DNA of 23,826 nucleotides. Origin: Oscillospiraceae bacterium. GTDB lineage: Bacteria; Bacillota; Clostridia; Oscillospirales; Oscillospiraceae. The position numbers and the translations under genes were made by a program. The stretch covers positions 1 through 23,826 of the forward strand of contig JAEDNR010000019.1 of the NCBI GenBank assembly GCA_016302405.1. The letters are read 5' to 3'. The notes under the pieces were generated by a model that saw only the letters and a list, made by a program, of their open reading frames with translations, was not told the DNA's origin and ran no database searches. This document shows, piece after piece, positions 14,685-22,616 of this stretch; positions within the stretch are counted from its first letter, which is position 1; the number at the start of each line of letters is the position of its first letter.

Positions 14685-17600
14685 TATTCATAAGATTCTG
14701 GTGATCGGTTCCGGCCCCATTGTCATCGGACAGGCGGCAGAATTCGACTATTCCGGCACCCAGGCCTGCCTGGCCCTCCGGGAGGAGGGGTACGAGGTGG
14801 TGCTCATCAACTCCAACCCCGCCACCATCATGACGGATACGGACATTGCCGACAAGGTGTATATGGAGCCCCTCAACCTGGAATATGTGGCCCGGATCAT
14901 CCGCCACGAGCGGCCCGATGCCATCCTGCCCTCCCTGGGCGGCCAGACGGGACTGAACCTTGCGGTGCAGCTTGCCAAAAAGGGCGTTCTGGACGAGTGC
15001 GACTGCGAGATCCTGGGCACCAGCTTTGAGGCCATCCAGCGGGCGGAGGACCGGGAGCTTTTTAAGGAGCTGTGTTCCTCACTAGGTGAGCCGGTGCTCC
15101 CCAGTGAAGTTGCGGGCACCCTGGAGGAGGGCCTCCGGGCGGCGGAAGAAATCGGCTATCCCGTGGTGCTTCGTCCCGCCTTTACCCTGGGCGGCACCGG
15201 CGGCGGCTTCGCCGACAATGCCGACGAATGCGCCCTGATGCTGAAAAACGCCCTGGCCCTGTCTCCTGTCCACCAGGTGCTGGTGGAAAAGTCCATCAAG
15301 GGCTACAAGGAGATCGAGTACGAGGTGATGCGGGATGCCAACGACACCGCCATCACCATCTGCAATATGGAAAACATCGACCCCGTGGGCGTCCACACCG
15401 GTGACTCCGTGGTGGTCTGCCCCTCCCAGACACTGACCAACAAGGAGTACCAGATGCTCCGGGACTCGGCCCTCAGGATTATCCGGGAGCTGAAAATTGA
15501 GGGCGGCTGCAACGTGCAGTTTGCCCTGGACCCCCTGTCCTTCCAGTATTACCTCATCGAGGTCAACCCCCGGGTGTCCCGTTCCTCGGCCCTGGCCTCC
15601 AAGGCCTCCGGCTACCCAATCGCCCGGGTCTCCGCCAAAATCGCCGTGGGCATGCGCCTGGACGAGATCCGCATTGCCAACACCCCCGCGTCCTTTGAAC
15701 CCACCCTTGACTATGTGGTGACCAAGATTGCCCGGTTCCCCTTTGACAAGTTCTCCGATGCCAACAATACCCTCAATACCCAGATGAAGGCCACCGGCGA
15801 AGTTATGGCGGTGGGCCGGACCATGGAGGAATCCCTGCTGAAGGCGGTCAGGTCTCTGGAAACCGGCGTGTGCCATCTGCACAGCAAAAAGTTTGACGGC
15901 TGCGCCGAGGCAGAGCTCCTGCGCTATATCCGCAACGGCACCGATGACCGGCTGTTTGCCATCGCGGAGCTGATCCGGCAGAAGACCGACCTGAACATTA
16001 TCTATAACGCCACCAAGATCGACATGTTCTTCCTGGAGAAGATTGCCAACATCGTGGCTTTTGAAAAGGAGCTGCGGGAAAACCCCGGCAGCCTGGAGAC
16101 TCTCCGGGATGCCAAGCGCATGGGCGTTTCCGACCAGTATATCGGCATGCTCTGGGGCATGACCCAGGCGGAGGTGTTCCATCTGCGCCGGGATAACGGC
16201 ATTATGCCGGTGTATAAGATGATCGACACCTGCGCCTCCGAGTTTAGCTCCTATGTGCCCTACTTCTACTCTACCTACGAGCAGGAAAACGAGTCCGTGG
16301 TCAGTGACCGGAAGAAGATCGTGGTTCTGGGCTCCGGCCCCATCCGCATCGGCCAGGGCGTGGAGTTTGACTACTCCACTGTCCACGCCATCTGGTCCAT
16401 CCGGGATGCCGGCTACGAAGCCATCATCATCAACAATAACCCGGAGACCGTCTCCACCGACTACACCACCTCCGACAAGCTGTACTTTGAGCCCCTGACG
16501 GTGGAGGATGTGATGAACGTCCTGACCCTGGAAAAGCCGGAGGGCATTATCGTCTCCCTGGGCGGTCAGACCGCCATCAACCTGGCGGCGCCGCTCGCGG
16601 CCCTGGGTGTTCCCATCGTGGGTACGGACATGGAGGCCATCGACCGGGCGGAGAACCGGGATTCCTTTGAAAAGGTCATGGAGAAGCTGCAGATTCCCCA
16701 GCCCAAGGGCCAGGCCGTCACCAATATTGAAGACGGTGTCAGGGTTGCCCAGGAGATCGGCTACCCTGTGTTGGTCCGGCCCAGCTTCGTTCTGGGCGGC
16801 CGGGCCATGGAGATTGTGGCAAACGAGCGCTCTCTGCGGCACTACCTGCAGACCGCCGTGGAGGTGAATACCGACCAGCCCGTGCTGGTTGACAAGTATA
16901 TCATGGGCAAGGAGCTGGAAGTGGATGCCATCTGCGACGGAAAGCATGTGTTCATCCCCGGCATCATGGAGCACGTGGAACGTACCGGCGTTCACTCCGG
17001 CGACTCCATCTCCGTCTACCCCACCTTCTCCGTGTCCCAGAAGGTAAAGGACCAGATCCTGGACTACACCCAGCGGCTGGGCATTGCCATCGGCATCGTG
17101 GGCCTTTTCAACATTCAGTTTATTGCCGACAGCGACGAAAAGGTCTATATCATCGAGGTGAATCCCCGATCCTCCCGGACGGTGCCCTTCCTGTCCAAGG
17201 CTACCTCCGTCCCCATGGCCCACATCGCCACCCAGGTGATTCTGGGCCACAGCCTGGAAGAACAGGGCTACACCCGGCTGGTGGCCCCGGAGAAGAAGCG
17301 GTGGTATGTCAAGGCCCCTGCCTTCTCCTTCAGCAAGCTCAAGGGCATGGACACCTACCTGTCCCCGGAGATGAAGTCCACCGGCGAAGCCATCGGCTAC
17401 GACACCTCTCTGACCCGGGCGCTGTACAAGGCCATCCAGGCCTCCGGCATGCATGTAAGCAACTACGGAACGGTGTTTGCCACCATTGCCGACCGGGATA
17501 AGCCCGCCGCCCTGCCCCTTATCCGCAGGTTCTATGACATGGGCTTCAATATCGAGGCCACGGTGGGTACGGCGAACTTCTTAAAGTCCCACGGCATCCG

Positions 17601-17856
17601 CACCCGGATCCGCCAGAAGCTCACCGCCGACGGCTCCGACGACATTCTGGTGGCCCTGCGCAAGGGGCATATCGCCTATGTCATCAACACCATCGATGTC
17701 AGCGCCCCCGGCGCGTCCCACTCCGACGGCTCCGAGATCCGCCGGGCGGCGGTGGACAACAATGTGACCATGTTCACCTCACTGGACACCGTCAAGGTAC
17801 TGCTGGACGTGCTGGAGGAAATGACTCTGGGCGTGTCCACCATCGACGCGGAATAA
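14668..17856 (+). CDS. carB: Carbamoyl-phosphate synthase large subunit
   Basis: This 1062-residue synthetase (E. coli enzyme 1073) makes carbamoyl phosphate from bicarbonate, two ATP and ammonia channelled from CarA. The duplicated layout is clear. The first half begins KILVIGSGPIVIGQAAEFDYSG and the second, near residue 547, begins KIVVLGSGPIRIGQGVEFDYS. Each contains an ATP-grasp core with LRPAFTLGG or VRPSFVLGG and EVNPR. An oligomerisation region lies between them (about 400-545). The C-terminal methylglyoxal-synthase-like allosteric domain spans about 930-1062. AAGGAGGGT inside the carA end is a strong ribosome site. The 17-bp overlap with carA marks a two-gene operon. The reverse strand carries a long open frame that is only a shadow. 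Confidence 0.98.
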   Translation: MPKRTDIHKILVIGSGPIVIGQAAEFDYSGTQACLALREEGYEVVLINSNPATIMTDTDIADKVYMEPLNLEYVARIIRHERPDAILPSLGGQTGLNLAVQLAKKGVLDECDCEILGTSFEAIQRAEDRELFKELCSSLGEPVLPSEVAGTLEEGLRAAEEIGYPVVLRPAFTLGGTGGGFADNADECALMLKNALALSPVHQVLVEKSIKGYKEIEYEVMRDANDTAITICNMENIDPVGVHTGDSVVVCPSQTLTNKEYQMLRDSALRIIRELKIEGGCNVQFALDPLSFQYYLIEVNPRVSRSSALASKASGYPIARVSAKIAVGMRLDEIRIANTPASFEPTLDYVVTKIARFPFDKFSDANNTLNTQMKATGEVMAVGRTMEESLLKAVRSLETGVCHLHSKKFDGCAEAELLRYIRNGTDDRLFAIAELIRQKTDLNIIYNATKIDMFFLEKIANIVAFEKELRENPGSLETLRDAKRMGVSDQYIGMLWGMTQAEVFHLRRDNGIMPVYKMIDTCASEFSSYVPYFYSTYEQENESVVSDRKKIVVLGSGPIRIGQGVEFDYSTVHAIWSIRDAGYEAIIINNNPETVSTDYTTSDKLYFEPLTVEDVMNVLTLEKPEGIIVSLGGQTAINLAAPLAALGVPIVGTDMEAIDRAENRDSFEKVMEKLQIPQPKGQAVTNIEDGVRVAQEIGYPVLVRPSFVLGGRAMEIVANERSLRHYLQTAVEVNTDQPVLVDKYIMGKELEVDAICDGKHVFIPGIMEHVERTGVHSGDSISVYPTFSVSQKVKDQILDYTQRLGIAIGIVGLFNIQFIADSDEKVYIIEVNPRSSRTVPFLSKATSVPMAHIATQVILGHSLEEQGYTRLVAPEKKRWYVKAPAFSFSKLKGMDTYLSPEMKSTGEAIGYDTSLTRALYKAIQASGMHVSNYGTVFATIADRDKPAALPLIRRFYDMGFNIEATVGTANFLKSHGIRTRIRQKLTADGSDDILVALRKGHIAYVINTIDVSAPGASHSDGSEIRRAAVDNNVTMFTSLDTVKVLLDVLEEMTLGVSTIDAE

Positions 17857-17890
17857 AGAATGTGCGCATCGGTTTCACGCAGTGGTGGGG

Positions 17891-18128
17891 CAAATTGGAA
17901 TTTGCAGAGGGGAGCGCACCCCGAACAACGTTGTCATTCCGAACCAGCGCGCCGGCTTCAGTGGGAATCTCCATCGAATTCCGTGCGGCCTATCGTCATA
18001 CAGACTGTCCTTTTTGTGCCGTTTCCCGGAATTCATCTACGAAAAGTAGCACTTCTAACCAGGGGATTGCCACACCAGTCTGCGGACTGGTTCGCAATGA
18101 CAGGGAATTCGATAAATTCCAATTTGTA
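17891..18128 (+). repeat. Intergenic inverted-repeat element, copy 2 (family A)
   Basis: Its ends are CAAATTGGAATTTG and AAATTCCAATTTG, a perfect terminal inverted repeat. It contains TTGTCATTCCGAACCAG, CGCGCCGGCTTCAGTGG, ATCTCCATCGAATTC, TATCGTCATACAGACTGTCC, CCCGGAATTCATC, GGGATTGCCACACCAGTC and TTCGCAATGACAGGGAATTC. The same order and spacing occur at 1464-1690 and, reversed, at 23500-23738. It fills most of the gene-free stretch between carB and the peptidase gene, and no terminator for carB was seen there. Confidence 0.85.
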
Positions 18129-18165
18129 TCCTTACGGAATGAAGCCGGTATGCACAATAAAGAAA

Positions 18166-18194
18166 TTGACAACTGACGGGCAATGACGGATAAT
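18166..18194 (+). promoter_or_regulatory. Promoter of the M24 peptidase gene
   Basis: TTGACA and GATAAT are separated by 17 bp. The promoter lies between the family A repeat and the ribosome site at 18218-18225, so the peptidase gene is probably its own transcription unit, not a carAB tail. Confidence 0.8.
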
Positions 18195-18232
18195 TGGTGT
18201 GGCGGTCATGCCGCGGGAAAGGAAGAAACCAC

Positions 18233-19315
18233 ATGAACAGTCGAATGAACAATGTATGCCGCCGGATGGAGAAAGCGGGGCTCAAGCAGCTTCTCATTAC
18301 CGACCCCTGGAGCATTTACTACCTGACCGGGAAAATGTTCCAGCCCGGCGAGCGCTTTCTCGGGCTGCTGCTGAAAGAAAGCGGCGACCATAAGGTTTTT
18401 ATTAACCACCTGTTCCCCGCGCCCGAGGAGCTGGGGGCGGAAAAGGTCTGGTTTTCCGACACGGACCCCTGCATGGCTGTGGTTGCTGAATATGTGGACC
18501 CCAGGGAAATCCTGGGCATCGACAAAATGATGGCCGCCCGGTTCCTGCTGGAGCTGATGGAGCGAAAGGCTGCCGGCGGCTACCGCAACGGCTCCTTCTG
18601 TGTGGATGATACCCGGGGCTGCAAGGAACCTGATGAGCAGGAGAAAATGATTCGGGCGTCCTTCCTCAACGATCAGGCCATGGCCCTGTTCCGTGCCCTC
18701 GTCCGCCCGGGGCTTACCGAGGCGGAGGCTGCCCGGAAGGTTCGGGAAATCTATCGGGAGCTGGGGGCGGAGGACGTTTCCTTTACGCCCATTGTCAGCT
18801 TCGGCGCAAACGCCGCCGATCCCCACCACGAGCCGGACGATACGGTGCTCAAAGAGGGGGACTGCGTCCTCTTTGATGTGGGCTGCCGCCTGGACGGCTA
18901 CTGCTCCGATATGACGAGAACCTTCTTTTACCGCACCGTATCCCCGGAACAGCGGCAGGTTTATGAGACGGTTCTGCGGGCGAATCTTGCCGCTGAGGCG
19001 ATGATGCGTCCCGGCGTCCGGTTCTGCGATCTGGATGCCGCCGCCCGGAACATCATCACGGAAGCCGGGTACGGCCCTTATTTTACCCACCGTCTGGGTC
19101 ACTCCATCGGCATGGAGGTCCATGAGCCCGGAGATGTAAGCGCCGTCAACACCGATACCGCCCAGCCCGGGCGGATCTTCTCCTGCGAGCCTGGGATCTA
19201 CCTGACGGATCGGTTCGGTGTGCGCATCGAGGACCTGTGCATGATCACCCCTCAGGGTGTGAGGGTGCTCAACCGCTACCCCAAAGAGCTGGATATTATC
19301 GACCCTGCGGAGTAA
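18233..19315 (+). CDS. M24 family metallopeptidase (Xaa-Pro aminopeptidase/prolidase type)
   Basis: This 360-residue cytoplasmic peptidase has a creatinase-like N-terminal domain (about 5-130) and a pita-bread M24 catalytic domain (about 140-350). All five metal ligands are visible: Asp215 (LFDVG), Asp226 (YCSDMTRT), His290 (HRLGHSIGMEVHE), Glu319 (CEPGIYL) and Glu333 (RIEDL). The supporting histidines at 198 (PHHEPD) and 297 are also present. Known relatives remove N-terminal residues before proline or split Xaa-Pro dipeptides, and sequence does not separate the two here. The start at 18233 is chosen because AAAGGAAG lies eight bases upstream. The in-frame GTG at 18194 overlaps the -10 box. 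It has its own promoter and a terminator at 19335-19376. Confidence 0.92.
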   Translation: MNSRMNNVCRRMEKAGLKQLLITDPWSIYYLTGKMFQPGERFLGLLLKESGDHKVFINHLFPAPEELGAEKVWFSDTDPCMAVVAEYVDPREILGIDKMMAARFLLELMERKAAGGYRNGSFCVDDTRGCKEPDEQEKMIRASFLNDQAMALFRALVRPGLTEAEAARKVREIYRELGAEDVSFTPIVSFGANAADPHHEPDDTVLKEGDCVLFDVGCRLDGYCSDMTRTFFYRTVSPEQRQVYETVLRANLAAEAMMRPGVRFCDLDAAARNIITEAGYGPYFTHRLGHSIGMEVHEPGDVSAVNTDTAQPGRIFSCEPGIYLTDRFGVRIEDLCMITPQGVRVLNRYPKELDIIDPAE

Positions 19316-19334
19316 ACCCTGCCGGGAAAACGCG

Positions 19335-19376
19335 AAACCTGCCTGCGTAAAATGACGCGGACAGGTTTTGTGTTTT
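19335..19376 (+). terminator. Rho-independent terminator after the peptidase gene
   Basis: AAACCTG (19335-19341) pairs with CAGGTTT (19362-19368), with further inner pairing of CTGCGT and ACGCGG. A T-rich run (TTTTGTGTTTT) follows. It begins 19 bp after the stop codon. Confidence 0.8.
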
Positions 19377-19391
19377 GGTCTGCCCCGGAGG

Positions 19392-19690
19392 ACAGATTGG
19401 AATTTGCATATCTGTTTGGACAGTGGTTTTGCGGCCCGATGCGGTACGCGTCCTTGCCCCCCGCACTTGTGAGGGGGGTGGCGAAGCCGGGGGGAGTCCG
19501 TCAACCACATATCTTTCACAAAAGGGTGCTAAGAATCCGTACAGCAAACACAGAAAGCGCATTCTGTTTGGTGCTTTGCTGTCGGGAATTCATACTCCCC
19601 CGATACCAGTGTGCGCACTGGTATCACCCCCCCTCACAAGTGCGGGGGGCGAGGGTGGCTGCGCTGCCAGTGCGCTAAATGCCAATTTGC
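19392..19690. repeat. Composite intergenic repeat (family C)
   Basis: Its ends are ACAGATTGGAATTTGC and ATGCCAATTTGC, again of the AAATTGGAATTT type. Near the left end it carries CTGTTTGGACAGTGGT, shared with the 10573-10669 hairpin. Inside, CCCCCCGCACTTGTGAGGGG (from 19457) is inverted at 19627-19650, and CCAGTGTGCGCACTGG is a near-perfect palindrome at about 19608-19623. It is non-coding by appearance and looks like a nested or composite member of the same mobile-repeat group. Confidence 0.7.
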
Positions 19691-19715
19691 CGCGCTGAAC
19701 CGATACCATGTAAGA

Positions 19716-19751
19716 AATGCTGCCCGTTCAAAAAACCGAACGGGCAGCATT
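19716..19751. terminator. Strong hairpin, possible terminator between convergent genes
   Basis: A perfect 14-bp stem (19716-19729 with 19738-19751) encloses an A-rich loop. Read rightward it is followed by AATATAG; read leftward by a short TTTCTTA. It lies between the convergent peptidase and murP genes, so it may act as a back-up terminator in either direction. The weak T-runs limit confidence. Confidence 0.5.
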
Positions 19752-19762
19752 AATATAGGGTA

Positions 19763-19915
19763 ACACCGCACAATTGCGTCAGCGGATCTCAGCGGATCTT
19801 TTGCACCATTTCTGCAGTTTCAAAAACGGGAAATACATACAGTATTCCCCCGTTTTTGAAACTTTGAACTGGCACAAAATCTCTCGCTGAGCTTCCTTGC
19901 CGAATTATGCGGTGT
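19763..19915. repeat. Long imperfect palindromic element (family D, MITE-like)
   Basis: Outer arms are ACACCGCACAATT (19763-19775) and AATTATGCGGTGT (19903-19915). Next inward, CTCAGCGGATCTTTTGC (19789-19805) mirrors GCACAAAATCTCTCGCTGAG (19872-19891). The core is a perfect 15-bp stem, AGTTTCAAAAACGGG (19816-19830) with its complement at 19849-19863. The whole 153 bp is one folded palindrome with no coding frame. It is distinct from families A-C. Confidence 0.8.
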
Positions 19916-19936
19916 AGCCATAGAAATCTATAAAAT

Positions 19937-19962
19937 TTGCGGCAGGCTTTCGCCTGCCGCAA
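19937..19962 (-). terminator. Rho-independent terminator of murQ-murP
   Basis: An 11-bp GC-rich stem (19937-19947 with 19952-19962) has a four-base loop. On the minus strand it is followed by ATTTTATAG. It lies 19 bp past the murP stop at 19982. Confidence 0.85.
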
Positions 19963-19981
19963 CAAATGTATCAGGGGAAGA

Positions 19982-21436
19982 TTACTGGTTCTTTACCAGA
20001 TCCTTTTCCTTGATGAAGATCCAGGTCAGGATAAAGCCGCCGATCAGGGAGACACACCAGCAGCCGGCGTAGACAAGGGCAGCCATGGGGTTCACTTCGC
20101 CGCCCATGTAGGTCATCATGGGGATGGCCAGCAGGCCGGAGGGGCCGAAAGCGGTGGAGGCAACACGCAGAGCCATGCAGATGGCGCCGCCGAAGCCGGC
20201 GCCCAGACCGGCAGTGATGAAGGGCTTGCCGAGAGGCAGGGTAACACCGTAAATCAGGGGCTCACCTACGCCCAGGATGCCGGGGACGATGGCGCCTTCC
20301 ACGTTCCGTTCAATGATGGTGTTCTTGACCTTACGGGCCTTGATCCACAGAGCGATGGCAGCGCCGACCTGACCGGCACCGGCCATGGCCAGAGCGGGAT
20401 ACAGCTGGATGAAGCCGTACTTGGTCAGCAGCTCAGAGTAGAAGCCCACCAGGCCGTGGTGCAGGCCGAAGGTGACCATGGGCAGGAACAGAGCGGCGGA
20501 CAGGAAACCGGAGACTACACGGACAGCGGCGATGCTGCTGTCACACAGGGTGGTGATGACCCAAACCATGGCGGAGGACACCAGACCCATAACGGGCATA
20601 ATGGCGAAGATGTAGATAACGCCGCCGATCAGAATGGTCAGCAGGGGGGTAAAGACGGTGTCCATCACATCGGGCAGATGCTTGCGGATCCACCGCTCCA
20701 GGTAGCCCAGCAGAAACACGCCCAGGATAACGGCCAGAACGCCGCCCTTGCCGGCACGGAGAACAGCATTCAGAGTGCCGTCGCCCCAGCCGATTTCCAC
20801 AGCGATGTTGGTGATATTGGCCATGCCGCTGATGCCGCCGATCATGCCGCCGAGAACGGGAGTGACCTTAAACTCCTTGGCGGCGTTGACGCCGACGAAG
20901 ATGGACAGGTAGGTAAAGAAGCCCTGGCCCAGAGCGGTAAACAGCTGATGGGCAACATACTTGAAGCCGTCGCCGGCCTGGGGAGCCACATTGCCGAAAG
21001 CAATCAGGTTGGCGATGGCAACGCAGATACCATAAACGATGAAGCCGGGAATCAGGGGCGTGAAGATGTTGGCGATGTGCCGCAGCAGGGTCTTGATGCC
21101 GGTCTGCTTCTGGCCGGCCTTATTGATAGCCTTGTTCTCTTTCCAGTCCTTGCTCACGTCCATGCCGGGCTCCATATCGGTGGATTCCGTGATCTGCGCC
21201 AGCTCCAGGAACTCGTCGGTGACCTTTCTGGACTTGCCGGGGCCCAGAACGACCTGCAATGTCTCATCCTGAACGACGCTGATGACGCCCTCCAGACCCT
21301 TGATGCCTTCGACGTCGATCTTGCTGTAATCCTTGACGTCGATGCGCAGTCTCGTCATGCAGTTCTGCGCCCGGGTGACGTTTTCCTTGCCGCCAACCCG
21401 TTCCAGGATTTTCTCGGCCAACTCTTTGTTAGTCAT
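19982..21436 (-). CDS. murP: PTS EIIBC component, N-acetylmuramic acid-type
   Basis: This 484-residue membrane protein imports and phosphorylates a sugar. The EIIB domain (about 1-80) has the phosphorylated Cys26 in AQNCMTRLR. The EIIC domain (about 118-480) has roughly ten hydrophobic segments and the substrate-site motif GEPLIYGV at 391-398, placing it in the glucose superfamily. There is no EIIA domain, as in known MurP proteins, so a glucose-type EIIA must be supplied from elsewhere. MurNAc is assigned from context: it lies 57 bp downstream of murQ, which cleaves MurNAc 6-phosphate, and both diverge from an RpiR-type regulator. A GGGAGG ribosome site precedes the ATG. Without the neighbour, sucrose, trehalose or GlcNAc-type specificity would also be possible. 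Confidence 0.85.
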   Translation of the reverse strand: MTNKELAEKILERVGGKENVTRAQNCMTRLRIDVKDYSKIDVEGIKGLEGVISVVQDETLQVVLGPGKSRKVTDEFLELAQITESTDMEPGMDVSKDWKENKAINKAGQKQTGIKTLLRHIANIFTPLIPGFIVYGICVAIANLIAFGNVAPQAGDGFKYVAHQLFTALGQGFFTYLSIFVGVNAAKEFKVTPVLGGMIGGISGMANITNIAVEIGWGDGTLNAVLRAGKGGVLAVILGVFLLGYLERWIRKHLPDVMDTVFTPLLTILIGGVIYIFAIMPVMGLVSSAMVWVITTLCDSSIAAVRVVSGFLSAALFLPMVTFGLHHGLVGFYSELLTKYGFIQLYPALAMAGAGQVGAAIALWIKARKVKNTIIERNVEGAIVPGILGVGEPLIYGVTLPLGKPFITAGLGAGFGGAICMALRVASTAFGPSGLLAIPMMTYMGGEVNPMAALVYAGCWCVSLIGGFILTWIFIKEKDLVKNQ

Positions 21437-21493
21437 ACTTTAGAACCTCCCAAAATTTTTAACTATCAAATAAACATCCGGCTAACCCGATGC

Positions 21494-22390
21494 TTATTTC
21501 ATAGCTTCACGAATGTGACCATTCGTTTTTTCCAGTTTTTCCTCTGCTTCTTCTCTGCCGCAGCCCACAAGGATCATCAAAATCGCGGTTTTCACCTTGT
21601 CTCCGGCCTGCAGAAGGGCTTCCTTTGCCTGCTCCCGGGCAACACCGGTAGCTTCCATGACAATGTTTTCCGCCCGGACACGAAGCTTCTCATTTGTGGG
21701 AACCACATCCACCATCAGATTCTGGAAGGCCTTTCCGCAGCGAACCATGGTGGCGGTGGAGATCATGTTCAGGATCAGCTTCTGGGCGGTGCCGGCCTTC
21801 AGCCGGGTGGAGCCGGTCAGGCACTCGGGGCCGGGCACCACCTCGATGGCCAGTTCCGCGGCTCCGCCCACGGCGGAACCGGGGTTGCAGGAGATGCCCA
21901 CGGTGTGACAGCCCATTTCCTTGGCGTATTCCAGACCGCCCAGCACATAGGGGGTGCGTCCGGAGGCGGCAATGCCGACCACCACGTCGGTCTTCGTCAG
22001 GCCGATGTTGGCAAGATCCTGACGGCCCAGGGCCGCGCTGTCCTCGGCACCCTCAACAGCCTTAATAAACGCCCTGTCTCCGCCGGCGATCAGGCCGACC
22101 ACCACATCCGGGGAAACGCCGAAGGTGGGGGGGCACTCCGCGGCGTCCAGCACGCCCAGCCGTCCGCTGGTTCCGGCGCCCATATAGATGAGTCTGCCGC
22201 CGGCATCAATGGCTTCCGCCGACCAGACAACACACTGGGCGATGTTCTCCAGCTGGGGCTTGATGGCTTCCGGAACCCGGGCATCTTCCTCATTCATAAC
22301 GGTAACAATTTCCAGGGGGGACATAATGTCCAGATTCATGGTTCGGCTGTTCCGGGTTTCGGTAGACATGCCCGCGAGATTCAGGCTCAT
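21494..22390 (-). CDS. murQ: N-acetylmuramic acid 6-phosphate etherase
   Basis: This 298-residue cytoplasmic enzyme, the same length as E. coli MurQ, cleaves the lactyl ether of MurNAc 6-phosphate to give GlcNAc 6-phosphate and D-lactate during cell-wall recycling. The family N-terminal STETRN is at 9-14. The SIS sugar-phosphate domain includes YMGAGTSGRLGVLDAAECPPTF (69-90), with the conserved acidic residue Glu85, and KAVEGAED (110-117). VGIAASGRTPYV and GSTRLKAGTAQKLILNM follow, all hallmarks of the family. The C-terminal helical part (GVAREQAKEALLQAG) is intact. The start has CAGGAG eight bases upstream. It is the first gene of the murQ-murP operon, behind the promoter at 22455-22483. Confidence 0.97.
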   Translation of the reverse strand: MSLNLAGMSTETRNSRTMNLDIMSPLEIVTVMNEEDARVPEAIKPQLENIAQCVVWSAEAIDAGGRLIYMGAGTSGRLGVLDAAECPPTFGVSPDVVVGLIAGGDRAFIKAVEGAEDSAALGRQDLANIGLTKTDVVVGIAASGRTPYVLGGLEYAKEMGCHTVGISCNPGSAVGGAAELAIEVVPGPECLTGSTRLKAGTAQKLILNMISTATMVRCGKAFQNLMVDVVPTNEKLRVRAENIVMEATGVAREQAKEALLQAGDKVKTAILMILVGCGREEAEEKLEKTNGHIREAMK

Positions 22391-22454
22391 TTCATCACTC
22401 CTGTTCTGTTGATTAATTTTTCTTCTTGACTTTTGAGATCTTTCGGATACTATG

Positions 22455-22483
22455 AGGATATACTATTTAGCACTTTGTGTCAA
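22455..22483 (-). promoter_or_regulatory. Promoter of murQ-murP
   Basis: On the minus strand TTGACA and TATCCT are separated by 17 bp, giving a start near 22448 and a leader of about 58 nt. It diverges from the regulator promoter at 22519-22548, with about 35 bp between the two -35 boxes. Confidence 0.85.
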
Positions 22484-22557
22484 GAATTTTACGGAAATGT
22501 GGAATTTTGTTTCATCCCTTGACTTTTTTTAGGCAGATACAGCATAATTTATGAAAC
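22484..22557. promoter_or_regulatory. Possible operator repeats between murQP and the RpiR-type gene
   Basis: Two signals are visible. GAATTTT occurs twice in the same orientation 18 bp apart (22484-22490 and 22502-22508), directly upstream of the murQ -35 box. GTTTCAT (22509-22515) and ATGAAAC (22551-22557) form an inverted repeat bracketing the regulator's promoter. RpiR/MurR proteins usually bind inverted repeats near divergent promoters, so the second pair is the better operator candidate. Short matches in AT-rich DNA can arise by chance. Confidence 0.4.
22519..22548 (+). promoter_or_regulatory. Promoter of the RpiR-family regulator
   Basis: TTGACT and CATAAT are separated by 18 bp, upstream of an AGGAGG ribosome site at 22604-22609. 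Confidence 0.7.
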
Positions 22558-22616
22558 TATTTTAAAGATGATACCGATTCATGGATGTTTTCAACAAAAT
22601 AATAGGAGGCCTTATT

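Noticed and set aside
15082..17454. 790-residue open frame on the minus strand opposite carB
   Set aside because: It is a shadow of carB. The protein is rich in His, Gly and Asp with no domain, and carB on the plus strand is unmistakable.
17860..18186. Open frames of about 100 residues inside the family A repeats that encode similar peptides in all copies (for example RLPHQS-DWFAMTGNS)
   Set aside because: The similarity follows from the DNA repeats. There are no consistent start codons or ribosome sites, and the frames run across the element ends, so they are not genes. They are likely to be mis-annotated as small proteins.
19937..22429. 830-residue open frame on the plus strand opposite murP and murQ
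   Set aside because: Its composition is low-complexity (Gly, Gln, His, Asp) with no motif, and it starts inside the terminator hairpin. The minus-strand genes are clear.
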